Made by a program: the position numbers and the translations under genes
In this document: piece after piece, positions 31,857-39,890 of the stretch
Layout of the letters: each line of letters starts with the position of its first letter
How positions within the stretch are numbered: the stretch's first letter is position 1
Origin: Bacillota bacterium
GTDB taxonomy: Bacteria; Bacillota; Clostridia; Acetivibrionales; DTU013
Direction of reading: 5' to 3'
Length of the DNA: 64,000 nt
Assembly (NCBI GenBank): GCA_023426125.1
Contig: JAFABI010000012.1
Coordinates: 117,474-181,473 of the forward strand
Notes under the pieces: generated by a model
Database searches by the model: none
Told to the model about the DNA's origin: nothing
What the model saw: only the letters and a program-made list of their open reading frames with translations

Positions 31857-32777
31857 ATGGAAAGCTATCCTTTATTAAAGGGCAATACGCTCTTCAGGGA
31901 AAATGAACTGGTTTATATCAACCGCTCGGACGAGCTCCAGGAATATTGCAATATCGTCCACAAGCATGATTTTATTGAAATCGCCTATGTGATCTCCGGA
32001 AGCGGAATCCATATCGTAGCCGACAGACAATATGAAATCGCAAGGGGCGATCTTTTTGTCATAAACTTCGACGTCCCCCACGGTTTTTTCCCGCTGCCGG
32101 ATAACAGCAGCAGCCCCATTGTCTACAACTGTGCCTTCAAGCCTGGCTTCCTTGATATTTCGCTGTTTCGGACAAGCCACTTTGAAGGCATTGCTTCCTC
32201 CTTCCTCTTTAAGTCCATCTTCCCCGGCGATTCCGCCATACACCCCGACCTGAGGCTTAGCGGCGCGGAATTTCACGAAATCGGAAACCTTTTTGAGAAG
32301 ATGTATTCCGAATACAAGCAAATGAAAAAGGGCAATGTTGATATCATCCGGGCAATCCTCATCGAGCTTATTGTCAAAATCTTCAGGTATATGGAGGAAA
32401 GCAGCAGCAAAAGCTCCTATCAGAAGAATCAGGATATGATCGCCAGGGCTATCGATTACATGAAAATGAATTACAAATCGGAAATAACCTTGTCCGACCT
32501 GGCCATGCAGTCCTTCATAAGCAAGAATTATTTCAGCCGCCTGTTTAAGGAAATCACCGGAACCAACGTCAGCGACTATATTCAATACCTGCGGACGGAC
32601 GAGGCCTGCACCTTATTGAAAACCACCGGCATGAAAGTAACCGATATAGCCTCGCAGGTAGGCTTTAGCGACATAAAGTTTTTTTACGAGGTATTCAAAA
32701 GAATCACCGGCAAAACTCCCGGGGAATACAGGAAAAAATGTGATTATTCTTCATACAATCGTGGTAAAATAAAGTAA
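31857..32777 (+). CDS. AraC-family regulator with N-terminal cupin, likely rhamnose/transport regulator
   Basis: About 306 aa; paralogue of the regulator at 21643. Cupin sensing domain at 10-110 (VHKHDFIEIAYVISGSGIHI and RGDLFVINFDVPHGFF), AraC double helix-turn-helix at the C-terminus (ITLSDLAMQSFISKNYFSRL, then VTDIASQVGFSDIKFFYEVF). Start at 31857 chosen as the first Met before the conserved region; 31836 and 31815 are in frame. Divergent from lplB-type gene and next to the 35-bp element, so it is the best candidate to bind that site and thereby also the rhamnose operon. Confidence 0.88.
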   Translation: MESYPLLKGNTLFRENELVYINRSDELQEYCNIVHKHDFIEIAYVISGSGIHIVADRQYEIARGDLFVINFDVPHGFFPLPDNSSSPIVYNCAFKPGFLDISLFRTSHFEGIASSFLFKSIFPGDSAIHPDLRLSGAEFHEIGNLFEKMYSEYKQMKKGNVDIIRAILIELIVKIFRYMEESSSKSSYQKNQDMIARAIDYMKMNYKSEITLSDLAMQSFISKNYFSRLFKEITGTNVSDYIQYLRTDEACTLLKTTGMKVTDIASQVGFSDIKFFYEVFKRITGKTPGEYRKKCDYSSYNRGKIK

Positions 32778-32802
32778 ATCAGTTTGTTAAAGGAGATCGC
32801 AC

Positions 32803-33309
32803 ATGAACAGGATCAAATCTATTATTGAATACGCCATGCGGATGGAAAAGGACGCAAAGGAATTTTATTCCTTCAATCTGGAACGAGTAGAAGCTCCGGA
32901 GCTCAAGAAGCTTTTCGGAGAATTGATCGAAATTGAGAAAGGCCATTACAATTTGCTGAACAGAGTCTATGAAAAAATGGACGTCACGCCTCTGCCCATC
33001 AATATTTCCTGGGTTGTAGACGATGTTTCCCGCGAAGTGAACACTTCAATCATTGCCGATAGTTCGGAATTGATCTCCGATGAGAAGAGCATCTCGGATT
33101 TGTCGGTAGTCAGGCTTGCCTGGCTCATGGAAAGCGATTTTGCCCTGTTTTATAAAAATGCCGCGGAGCAGGTAGACGAACCTGAGGCAAAAAAAGCCCT
33201 CCTGGAGCTTTCGGAATGGGAAAAGCAGCATCAGGAACTGTTCCGTATCAGATACGAGCACTTGCTGAAAAAGAGCTGGAGCGATATTTCCAGCATTATT
33301 TTCAAATAA
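32803..33309 (+). CDS. Rubrerythrin-like / ferritin-like di-iron protein
   Basis: Ferritin-like four-helix-bundle protein of 168 aa. Di-iron ligand pattern: Glu20 (AKEFY), EKGH at 45-48, a Glu in LMESDFALFY of helix three, and EKQH near 150 giving the second ExxH. It lacks the C-terminal rubredoxin domain of true rubrerythrins. Such proteins reduce peroxide or handle iron in anaerobes. RBS AAGGAGA; the ferritin gene follows after 14 bases, forming an iron/oxidative-stress unit. Confidence 0.88.
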   Translation: MNRIKSIIEYAMRMEKDAKEFYSFNLERVEAPELKKLFGELIEIEKGHYNLLNRVYEKMDVTPLPINISWVVDDVSREVNTSIIADSSELISDEKSISDLSVVRLAWLMESDFALFYKNAAEQVDEPEAKKALLELSEWEKQHQELFRIRYEHLLKKSWSDISSIIFK

Positions 33310-33323
33310 GGAGGTAATCCATT

Positions 33324-33848
33324 ATGTCAATCAGTACGAAGATCATGGAAAGATTCAATGAACAAATTCAAAAGGAATTTTTTTCGGAGTACCTGTATAT
33401 CTCCATGGAAGCCTATTTTAAGCACATAAGCCTTGACGGCTTCGCCAATTTTTTTCATGTGCAGGCTCTTGAGGAACGGGACCATGCGATGATGTTCTTC
33501 GATTATATTCTCGAGACTGGCGGATCGGTAGAGCTGCGGCAGATCGACAAGCCCAAAAACGACTTCGCGTCGCCGCTGGAAGTCTTCCAGCTTTCCCTGG
33601 ACCACGAGAAATTTGTAACAAGGTCCATTCACAGCCTGGTGGACGCCGCCCACGAGGAAAGGGACCATACGGCAAACGCCTTTCTCCAGTGGTTTATCAC
33701 CGAGCAGCGCGAAGAAGAATCCAATATGGACAGGGTGTTAAACAAGCTCAAACTGGTGGAAGGCGACGGCAGGGGCCTGCTGCTGCTGGACCAGGAGCTG
33801 GCTCAAAGGGTCTATACTCCTCCGGCCAATGCAAATATACCGGGCTAA
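33324..33848 (+). CDS. ftnA: Ferritin
   Basis: Iron-storage protein of 174 aa assembling into a 24-mer shell that oxidises Fe(II) and stores Fe(III). Ferroxidase-centre residues visible: Glu18, Glu51 and His54 (LEERDHAMMFF), the Glu pair in EERDHTANAF near 112, and Gln/Glu in TEQREEE near 131. Start MSISTKIMERFNEQIQKEF is typical of bacterial FtnA. RBS AAGGAGG. Co-transcribed with the di-iron gene before it. Confidence 0.95.
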   Translation: MSISTKIMERFNEQIQKEFFSEYLYISMEAYFKHISLDGFANFFHVQALEERDHAMMFFDYILETGGSVELRQIDKPKNDFASPLEVFQLSLDHEKFVTRSIHSLVDAAHEERDHTANAFLQWFITEQREEESNMDRVLNKLKLVEGDGRGLLLLDQELAQRVYTPPANANIPG

Positions 33849-33867
33849 GAATTACTGGGCAGCATGT

Positions 33868-33890
33868 GGACGCGCAATGCGCGCCCCTAC
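33868..33890. repeat. Short palindromic interspersed repeat
   Basis: GGACGCGCAATGCGCGCCCC followed by TAC, identical over 23 bases to 17471-17493. It sits 20 bases after the ferritin stop and could form a weak terminator hairpin. Confidence 0.85.
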
Positions 33891-33999
33891 ACTTGTTCAT
33901 ATTCGGATGTATTGCATACGGCGCAAAACATTGCCGGGAGAGAACGGTCATATCAATAGGAAATAATGTCAATAAAAAATAATGAAGGGATGTGTTTCA

Positions 34000-34251
34000 A
34001 TGGAAGGATGCCAGAGTGGAAAAAATACCGACGCAGGACTAAAATCAATTCGGATTGAACTGGAGAATCTGGTTTGCGAAAGGTCTTATGACGATCTCCA
34101 GGTAACCCTCCCCCAGGTGGCGGGAGTAAAGGATGTGGACATTGACCGGAAGCTCAAGGCAGCATTCATAGACTATGATCCCATAAAAATAAACGAGCAG
34201 CAGATTATTGAAAAAATAAGCGAAGTAGGCTGCAAAATCCAGGAATTTTAG
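34000..34251 (+). CDS. HMA-like ferredoxin-fold protein lacking the CXXC motif
   Basis: 83 aa with the beta-alpha-beta-beta-alpha-beta pattern of heavy-metal-associated domains: SIRIELENLVCERSYDDLQV, GVKDVDIDRKLKAAFIDYD, then IIEKISEVGCKIQEF. The usual metal motif CxxC is replaced by a lone Cys (LVCERS), with another Cys near the N-terminus (EGCQ) and one near the end. AGGGA nine bases before the ATG at 34000; an earlier ATG at 33982 is less likely. It follows ferritin and could pass or sense metal by a changed site; role unknown. Confidence 0.75.
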   Translation: MEGCQSGKNTDAGLKSIRIELENLVCERSYDDLQVTLPQVAGVKDVDIDRKLKAAFIDYDPIKINEQQIIEKISEVGCKIQEF

Positions 34252-34338
34252 GCCGCGAGAGGATATGCCGCTTCAGACGGCTTTGAACCGTTTCATGGTC
34301 AGTATCGTTATTGAATAATAAGCCGGGAGGATTGAAAA

Positions 34339-34602
34339 ATGCTCTGTTATAATGTGATGACCCTGCTTGTGAACAACCGCAGGGAAAATGCGCCCAGGCT
34401 CCAGGAAGTTTTGACGGACTCGGGGTGTATAATAAAAGTGAGGCTCGGACTGCATGAAGCAGACGGCGATTCATGTTCCAATGAGGGTTTGATTATTTTA
34501 CAGCTCACAGGCAGCAAAGAAGAGATAAAAGAGCTGGAGACGAGGCTTAATCAACTGGAAGGCATCAAGGCAAAGAATATTGAGCTTTGTTCCGACTGGT
34601 GA
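34339..34602 (+). CDS. ACT/ferredoxin-fold small protein, TM1266-like (putative iron-hydrogenase-system regulator)
   Basis: 87 aa. The pattern MLCYNVMTLLVNNRRENAPR, then GCIIKVRLGLHEA, GLIILQLTGSKEEI and LNQLEGIKAKNIEL fits the short ferredoxin-like proteins of the TM1266 type, which have been annotated as putative regulators of the iron-only hydrogenase system. No metal motif. RBS GGGAGG. It ends the ferritin-containing cluster; whether it is linked to iron or to hydrogenase here is inference. Confidence 0.6.
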   Translation: MLCYNVMTLLVNNRRENAPRLQEVLTDSGCIIKVRLGLHEADGDSCSNEGLIILQLTGSKEEIKELETRLNQLEGIKAKNIELCSDW

Positions 34603-35135
34603 CAGAATCGTTCATACCCTTTTGACGCTATGCACAGGGGCACCCCTGCGATTAGGAGTACTGCAAATATTACTTCCCGTTTTTCTGAAAGTGTAGGTTG
34701 CATAGGCGAGCAGCAAATGCAAAGCATTTGTGACCAGCCCCGCCTGCAATGGACTGCATTTTCAGAAACTTATACGGAAAGTTATAACGACCTAATTCAA
34801 AGGAAATTTGTCGGTTGTAGACAAATTTCCTTACCGCAGCGGAGTTTCAACGAGGCTGGTCGCAAGCTAAAGCTTGCTGCTCGCCCATGCATCCCGGGCG
34901 GGAGATATGCTACGCCTGAAACCCAATTCAGTACCCGCTACCTATAGTGTTGGGGGACATTTTTGTCGCCTCGTTATATTTGCACCAGTACTTAAAACGC
35001 AGGGGTGTGCTATTACCGCCTTCGCAGAATGCAATCCATGGCTGCAAAACACCGGATGACCCATAGACGCCCCTGGATCTGCAGTATCCGATAGTCCTGT
35101 TGTGCTGTAATAAAGACACAGCTTTTGCTGCCGTC
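34603..35135. other. Gene-free, repeat-rich interval
   Basis: No gene supported. It holds several palindromes (CAGGGGCACCCCTG near 34636, GCAAATGC/GCATTTGT near 34715), the second copy of the 59-bp repeat, a stretch near 34665-34695 loosely similar to 8104-8136 (AATATTACTT, TTTTTCTG.AAGTG), and TGCTCGCC/GGCGAGCAG complements that could fold the region 34706-34890 into one large hairpin. It looks like a collapsed small mobile element. Confidence 0.5.
34781..34839. repeat. 59-bp interspersed repeat, copy 2
   Basis: Matches 6511-6569 at 56 of 59 positions, including the perfect 13-bp hairpin (34800-34812 and 34820-34832). A 13-base piece (AGGTCGTTATAAC) of the same repeat, inverted, occurs at 59764-59776. 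Confidence 0.8.
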
Positions 35136-36110
35136 TTAATATTCCCTCATTCTTTTCCATACGTCCAGAATCATTCTGTATCTGGCAGGATTCATCCCTT
35201 TGAAAGGAATATTGCTGGTACAAAAGATGTAGCCTCCTCCGGGTTTTCCATGGGTCATGCAGTATTCGGCGCTTTCAATAACTTCTTCATCCGTTCCCGT
35301 TTGCAAAGCCGCACAGTGTACATTCCCGCACAGACATACCTTATCGCCTGCAAGCCTTTTAACTTCTTTTATATCAACACCGGCCATGGGGTCAATGGAA
35401 TGCAGTCCGTGGGGCTTGCATTCGACCAACTGGTCCAGAATAGGCATTATGTTTCCGTCGGTATGCTTTATGGTATAAAGTCCATCCTTTTTCGCAGCGT
35501 CAATGATTTTATACAAGTAGGGCTGGATGTATTCCGCAAACATATCCGGGGAAATAAAGGGCCCCGAGTTGTAGCAATAATCCGCACACAGCAAAAGGCA
35601 ATCGATGCCGCTCTCCTGAAGCTTTCGGTTTCTCTCGATGGCGGCCAGGGCGTTTTTTTCGGCCAACGCCTTGACTCCATCGGGATCATCCGCAATTGCA
35701 TAGGCAAATTCATACATTTTATCGCCGTCAGGTATGGAAAAGGTGCCGTCCCCATGAAAGCCGATCATTACCGTATCCCCTATAAGCTGCCTCAAATACT
35801 TGAGATATATCTTCAGCTCTTCCGGCAGAGGACCTCCGGACCAGAAACCACTCGTGTCTCCCGGTCCATGCCCGGGTATAATGGAGTATTCAAGACTTGA
35901 ATAAACTTTCACCGTATATTCGGCCAGCTGGTATATTCTAGCTTCTTTTTCCCGCGTATCCAGCTTTTTGAGGTTCTCCGGCATCAAATCCGCGGTGATG
36001 AATTTCCTGCCGAACATTTCCTCCTCCAACTGGAACTCCAGCTCAAACGTAGGCACCCTATCGGGTACCTTCAGGCTAAGTGCCGCAACTGCTCTTTCTT
36101 TTGGCGTCAT
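35136..36110 (-). CDS. Uroporphyrinogen-decarboxylase-family protein (MtaA/CmuA-type), copy 1
   Basis: TIM-barrel protein of 325 aa of the URO-D superfamily, which holds haem-pathway decarboxylases and cobamide-dependent methyltransferases. Visible: opening MTPKERAVAALSL, GHGPGD near 93, LLLCADYCYNSGPFISPDMF near 180, IKHTDGNIMPILDQL and the end motif GNVHCAALQTGTDEEV, GGGYIFCTSN with Cys residues that could bind zinc as in MtaA. It lacks the N-terminal RxPVWxMRQ of HemE, so it is not a haem enzyme. ATG 36110 follows GGGAGG. A LacI regulator lies directly upstream with an operator between. Confidence 0.82.
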   Translation of the reverse strand: MTPKERAVAALSLKVPDRVPTFELEFQLEEEMFGRKFITADLMPENLKKLDTREKEARIYQLAEYTVKVYSSLEYSIIPGHGPGDTSGFWSGGPLPEELKIYLKYLRQLIGDTVMIGFHGDGTFSIPDGDKMYEFAYAIADDPDGVKALAEKNALAAIERNRKLQESGIDCLLLCADYCYNSGPFISPDMFAEYIQPYLYKIIDAAKKDGLYTIKHTDGNIMPILDQLVECKPHGLHSIDPMAGVDIKEVKRLAGDKVCLCGNVHCAALQTGTDEEVIESAEYCMTHGKPGGGYIFCTSNIPFKGMNPARYRMILDVWKRMREY

Positions 36111-36130
36111 CGTAGACATCCTCCCTATTG

Positions 36131-36146
36131 ATTCATACGTATGAAT
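36131..36146. promoter_or_regulatory. LacI-type operator, perfect 16-bp palindrome
   Basis: ATTCATACGTATGAAT, fully symmetric with central CG, 21 bases before the URO-D-like start. A near-identical site lies at 37321 before the lacI-type gene. Confidence 0.8.
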
Positions 36147-36264
36147 TTTACAAATCACTTTTTATGTCCCGGAGAGCAAAGCGCGTCAATCTTTTATTGC
36201 TTTCCCGGCAGGCAGTTTGTACCGAAAGCAGGCTGCCGTCCGCCTCCCTCTTATCCTTCTTGCG

Positions 36265-37293
36265 TTACCCCGGTCTTCTACTTGTAGACTCCCGAACAGA
36301 CATACTGGGAGCTATCTCCAGCTTCATGCAGGTACCCTCACCCGAGATTTTTTTCAAAAGGATGCTCATTGCGCTCACCGCCATCTTATATAACGGTTCA
36401 TCCACCGTCGTCAATGAGGGATATAAATAAGGGGCATAAATTTCATTATCCAGGGATATTACTCCTACCTCTTCAGGGATCCGTATACCTGAACGTACAG
36501 CCGCCTTTAGCAGTATATAGCAGCCGTAGGAGCATGATACAAACCCGTCGAAGCTTTTTGACCGCAAAAGCTCTTCTGCACACGCAATGAGCCGTTCTTC
36601 TTCTTTAATCCCTGCCAGCCGGGTAACTTCGGTTAATTCCTTACCGGCTGCTTTCATAGCGGCACGGCAGCCGTCAATGCGTTCCTTTTCAGCGTATGGA
36701 AGCCTTTCAGCCTCATCCGGCATCAAATAGGCGATGTGGCCATATCCCATCTCGGCCATATGCTTGCAGGCCATATATCCGCTTTCAAGGAAGCTGACAT
36801 CCACGCAGCTCACGCCAGGTATATCCCTGGCGCCTATAATGCATACATAAGGAATCCCGTTATTTTCAAGTTCCGCTATCACACCGTCGTATGACACTCC
36901 CACAAAAGACAGATACACCAGGGCATCTATCCGGTTCTGCCGGTAATAGCTTATATAATCCTTTTCGCCGGAAAGGTCTTCCTTGCCGGTACAAATCATT
37001 ACCCCCAGCTGGTTTTCGGCACAGATCTCCTGAAGACCTTTAATGATGGGCGGAAAGACAAAGGAACCCGTATCCCAGACGGATAGCAGGCCAATAGCGC
37101 CGGCCTTCCGGTTTTTCATATTCCTGGCGTTCACATTTACCGTATAATTCATCTGCCTGGCAATATCAAGCACATGCGCTCTGGTCTCGGCTTTAATTTT
37201 TTTGTCCGGCACCCGGTTTAAAATCATTGACACCAGGCTCTGGGAAACACCGGCGGCCCTGGCCACATCACGGCTCGTTGTTTTTTTTTGCAT
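36265..37293 (-). CDS. LacI-family regulator of the URO-D-like gene
   Basis: Repressor of about 342 aa; headpiece TTSRDVARAAGVSQSLVSMI and hinge VNVNARNMKNRKAGAIGLLS, then the ligand domain (YGHIAYLMPDEAERLPYAEK and EEVGVISLDNEIYAPYLYPS). The ATG at 37293 begins just before the headpiece; its AGGAG is 14 bases away, rather far. Palindromic operators at 37321 (own promoter) and 36131 (before the URO-D-like gene) predict that it represses both. The inducer is unknown. Confidence 0.92.
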   Translation of the reverse strand: MQKKTTSRDVARAAGVSQSLVSMILNRVPDKKIKAETRAHVLDIARQMNYTVNVNARNMKNRKAGAIGLLSVWDTGSFVFPPIIKGLQEICAENQLGVMICTGKEDLSGEKDYISYYRQNRIDALVYLSFVGVSYDGVIAELENNGIPYVCIIGARDIPGVSCVDVSFLESGYMACKHMAEMGYGHIAYLMPDEAERLPYAEKERIDGCRAAMKAAGKELTEVTRLAGIKEEERLIACAEELLRSKSFDGFVSCSYGCYILLKAAVRSGIRIPEEVGVISLDNEIYAPYLYPSLTTVDEPLYKMAVSAMSILLKKISGEGTCMKLEIAPSMSVRESTSRRPG

Positions 37294-37320
37294 AGATGTC
37301 CGCTGCTCCTGAAACAAGTA

Positions 37321-37336
37321 ATTCATACGTATTAAC
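37321..37336. promoter_or_regulatory. LacI-type operator before the regulator gene
   Basis: ATTCATACGTATTAAC, sharing ATTCATACGTAT and differing at two bases from the perfect palindrome at 36131. Confidence 0.7.
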
Positions 37337-37407
37337 CAATAGTATAGTTTGAATAAAAAAATTTGTCAAGTAGAATATGCCGGTAAAAGAAAACCTGGAA
37401 AACAAAT

Positions 37408-37471
37408 AAGGGCCAGGTTTGAATTATCCACCGATCCCCGGATTGAGTGGATAATTCAAGCCTGACCCCTT
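37408..37471. repeat. Imperfect 24-bp inverted repeat
   Basis: Left arm AAGGGCCAGGTTTGAATTAT plus CCAC, right arm GTGGATAATTCAAGCCTGAC plus CCCTT; two mismatches and a one-base bulge. Lies between the LacI gene and the unknown gene at 37489 and probably serves as a terminator or is a palindromic extragenic element. Confidence 0.7.
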
Positions 37472-37488
37472 ACTGTCAAAGTCGTTTT

Positions 37489-37986
37489 TTACTCCTTAGG
37501 TGTCCTGGCTTTCCTTTGCCTTGTGATTTTTTTCTGGTTATTCCCGGTGCCGGATTCCTTTTTACTTGTCTGGGATTCCACCATGTTGAAATACTCCATG
37601 ATCTGATTGTTGAGGGTGTTATTCGCCTCACTGTACCCCAGAATATACCCGTTGACTATACCCCTTGCAAATATCATTTCTTCACTGGAAGGAATGCGGT
37701 ATTTCACTTTTTCGCCCTTCCTGTAGGAAGGCCGTTCCACCATAACCAGCTCGGACAAATTCCTGTCATACTCGGAATTGATGTTGAAGGCCCTGATACC
37801 GATTCTTTCTCTTACCGCGTAGGTATTTGTAATGCTTTCGAGTGCAACGGATTCTTCCTTGAACAAATCAGCCTTGACATTTTTCTCCATCACCGCATTG
37901 GAAGCTTCCATATCCTCTCCCAGCTTCACCAGTTCCTTCATCCATTCATAATCTTTAAATTGCAAAGCTAAATTGATTAAATCCAT
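37489..37986 (-). CDS. Conserved-looking protein of unknown function
   Basis: 165 aa from an ATG preceded by AAGGTGGTGAG. I do not recognise a family. Helical N-terminus (LINLALQFKDYEWMKELVKL) that faintly recalls the short IDEAL motif, a middle part with paired strands (ESITNTYAVRERIGIRAFNI, RPSYRKGEKVKYRIPSSEE) and a basic, low-complexity tail (KKITRQRKARTPKE). No signal peptide or membrane segment. The basic tail may bind nucleic acid. Flanked by inverted repeats on both sides. Confidence 0.7.
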   Translation of the reverse strand: MDLINLALQFKDYEWMKELVKLGEDMEASNAVMEKNVKADLFKEESVALESITNTYAVRERIGIRAFNINSEYDRNLSELVMVERPSYRKGEKVKYRIPSSEEMIFARGIVNGYILGYSEANNTLNNQIMEYFNMVESQTSKKESGTGNNQKKITRQRKARTPKE

Positions 37987-38168
37987 TCTTCTCACCACCT
38001 TTGTATTCAAACCATCAACATTTTTCGACTTTGTTTTTGATTCGATATAATACTTTTACCACCATTTAACTATGGGAAACAATGAAAGAGGAATTTAATA
38101 ATTTGTACATATTTGAAAAGTGCCTGTCACAATTAAGTGAGAGGCACTTCTCGTTGTAAAAATACACG

Positions 38169-38230
38169 AAATACACGGGGACGGTTCTACTGTATGTCAA
38201 TGCATACAGTAGAACCGTCCCCGTGTATTT
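38169..38230. repeat. Perfect 28-bp inverted repeat (GGGGACGGTTCT type)
   Basis: Arms 38169-38196 and 38203-38230 are exact complements (AAATACACGGGGACGGTTCT then ACTGTATG) around a 6-base loop. ACACG is also repeated just before it (AAATACACGAAATACACGG). It lies 20 bases after the SLH gene stop and would be a terminator, but its length and GGGGACGG core resemble mobile extragenic palindromes common in Clostridia. Confidence 0.9.
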
Positions 38231-38249
38231 GTGTAACTGTCTTCCAGGC

Positions 38250-39635
38250 CTATGTTTCTCCGTAAACCGATTCGATGATACTGTTGTTCAGCTTTACTAC
38301 TACGTTCATGCCGATATAAAGGTCCTCGAAATCGGCAGCGGCATTGTCGACCTTCACAGCCGCATCCCTGGACAGAACATAGGTTATACTCCCCGAGGAG
38401 TTGTCCAGGGCGCTGTCAATGGATAAATGATACGTCCCTGTGAGATCAATCGCGGTTATGACTCCCCGATCTTCGGTAACGGCGGTAATCTGCCTGTCTA
38501 CAACAATCTTCAGGGCTCTGTTGGTATTATCAACTGCAATTTTAACTTCATCTCCGACTCTCAGATCGTTGACTGTACCTTTTACTCCTTTAAAGTAAAA
38601 TTCCGCACCATCGGCCACCTTGAAAATGGCGGTCAGTTCTTCTATCTTCACCGTTAATGTGACAGGATTTCCGCTGCCGATCGCCGCCAGTTCGCCGGTG
38701 TAGTTGGTGATGATCTTGTCATCAGGCTGACCGGCCTTGAGTATTTCTATATATTCAACGACATCGTCATCGGTTTTCAAAAGCACCTTATCGCCCTTCA
38801 CAACCGTTGAATAAGCCACTCTCCCGGCATCCTTGTATACGACGACATCATCGCTTACATCAAAGGTTCTTTTTAAAACACCTACCTGAAGAACGATCCT
38901 GTCGGAGTTGATACTGTCCACCGTACCTCTGAATTCATCTGCGTCATTGTCGTTATCGACCTTGTCGTCAAGATTGCAGAACAATACCGCCATTTCGGCC
39001 CTGCTTAAGGTACCCATGGGATTGAACCTCTTGCGGTCGTCGCCATTCATGATTCCCAGCTGCTTTATCAAATAGACGTAACCTACGGAGCCCTGAGGAA
39101 CAGCCGCCGCATCCACAAAAGGAAGCTCCGCCTTCATTTTGGCCTTCGCTTCATCTTCCTTCTGCAAGGCTCTGATTATGTATTTGGCAATTTCATGCCT
39201 TTTCACCGGCTCATTCGGCTTGAAATACATCAGATCCACTTCATCCAGAATGCCCAGCTCGGCTGCTTTATTAATGTACCCTACCGCCCACTGCTGAACC
39301 TGGCCGCCCTTATATTTCTTGGGGAGGTTTTCCATCTGCAGCGCTTCGTTTTCCCAGTCCATGACCCGAAGGCACATGATCAATGCCTCCAACTGGGTGA
39401 CCGAACGGTTGGGCTCATATTTTCCGTTGCTGCCGCCCTTCAGCAAACCTTTCAGCTTCAGCTTGTCAATGGACTTCTGCGCCCAGGGGATCACATTCGA
39501 ATCTTGAAAAAACTTTCCATAAAAATCAATTGAAACATTTTTTTCGTCGGCCTTTTTGTCATTACGGGCAAACACCGCTGTTGACGCGCCAGCCATCAGT
39601 ATCACTGCAAGGATTAACGAGATCAGTTTTTTCAT
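38250..39635 (-). CDS. S-layer homology (SLH) domain cell-surface protein
   Basis: Exported protein of 461 aa. Signal peptide 1-23 (LISLILAVILMAGAS core). Three SLH repeats between about 40 and 230 (WAQKSIDKLKLKGLLKG, YEPNRSVTQLEAL, then YINKAAELGILDE and VKRHEIAKYI, then NPMGTLSRAEMAVLF) that bind pyruvylated secondary cell-wall polymer. Residues 235-461 are repeated small beta domains (GTVDSINSDRIVLQVG, ELAAIGSGNPVTLTV, GVITAIDLTGTYHL), similar to the DUF5666-like beta units of other SLH proteins. Probably structural. RBS AAAGGTGG. Confidence 0.92.
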   Translation of the reverse strand: MKKLISLILAVILMAGASTAVFARNDKKADEKNVSIDFYGKFFQDSNVIPWAQKSIDKLKLKGLLKGGSNGKYEPNRSVTQLEALIMCLRVMDWENEALQMENLPKKYKGGQVQQWAVGYINKAAELGILDEVDLMYFKPNEPVKRHEIAKYIIRALQKEDEAKAKMKAELPFVDAAAVPQGSVGYVYLIKQLGIMNGDDRKRFNPMGTLSRAEMAVLFCNLDDKVDNDNDADEFRGTVDSINSDRIVLQVGVLKRTFDVSDDVVVYKDAGRVAYSTVVKGDKVLLKTDDDVVEYIEILKAGQPDDKIITNYTGELAAIGSGNPVTLTVKIEELTAIFKVADGAEFYFKGVKGTVNDLRVGDEVKIAVDNTNRALKIVVDRQITAVTEDRGVITAIDLTGTYHLSIDSALDNSSGSITYVLSRDAAVKVDNAAADFEDLYIGMNVVVKLNNSIIESVYGET

Positions 39636-39890
39636 ATCTTTCCACCTTTCAAAAATATATTTTGTGATCGATCATACTATAATATATTCGAAGGTGGATA
39701 TTGTTTTTGAGGGTAATATGGATTGTAAACGATTCTTAATCTTTTTGTAATATTCTAAGACAATAACCATTAATAACATAACACAGGGACTGCTTGAAGG
39801 TATTGTCGAATGCAATGCTCATTTGTTGCATCAATAAAGATGTTTTTACAAATTCAACCAGTTTTCCACGGTCCAAACATATATGCTTTT

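Noticed and set aside
34630..34947. 105-codon plus-strand frame
   Set aside because: Runs through the 59-bp repeat and other palindromes; no RBS, implausible composition.
36131..36146. CcpA catabolite-responsive (cre) site
   Set aside because: ATTCATACGTATGAAT does not fit the TGWNANCGNTNWCA pattern; it fits the local LacI regulator better because of its second copy at 37321.
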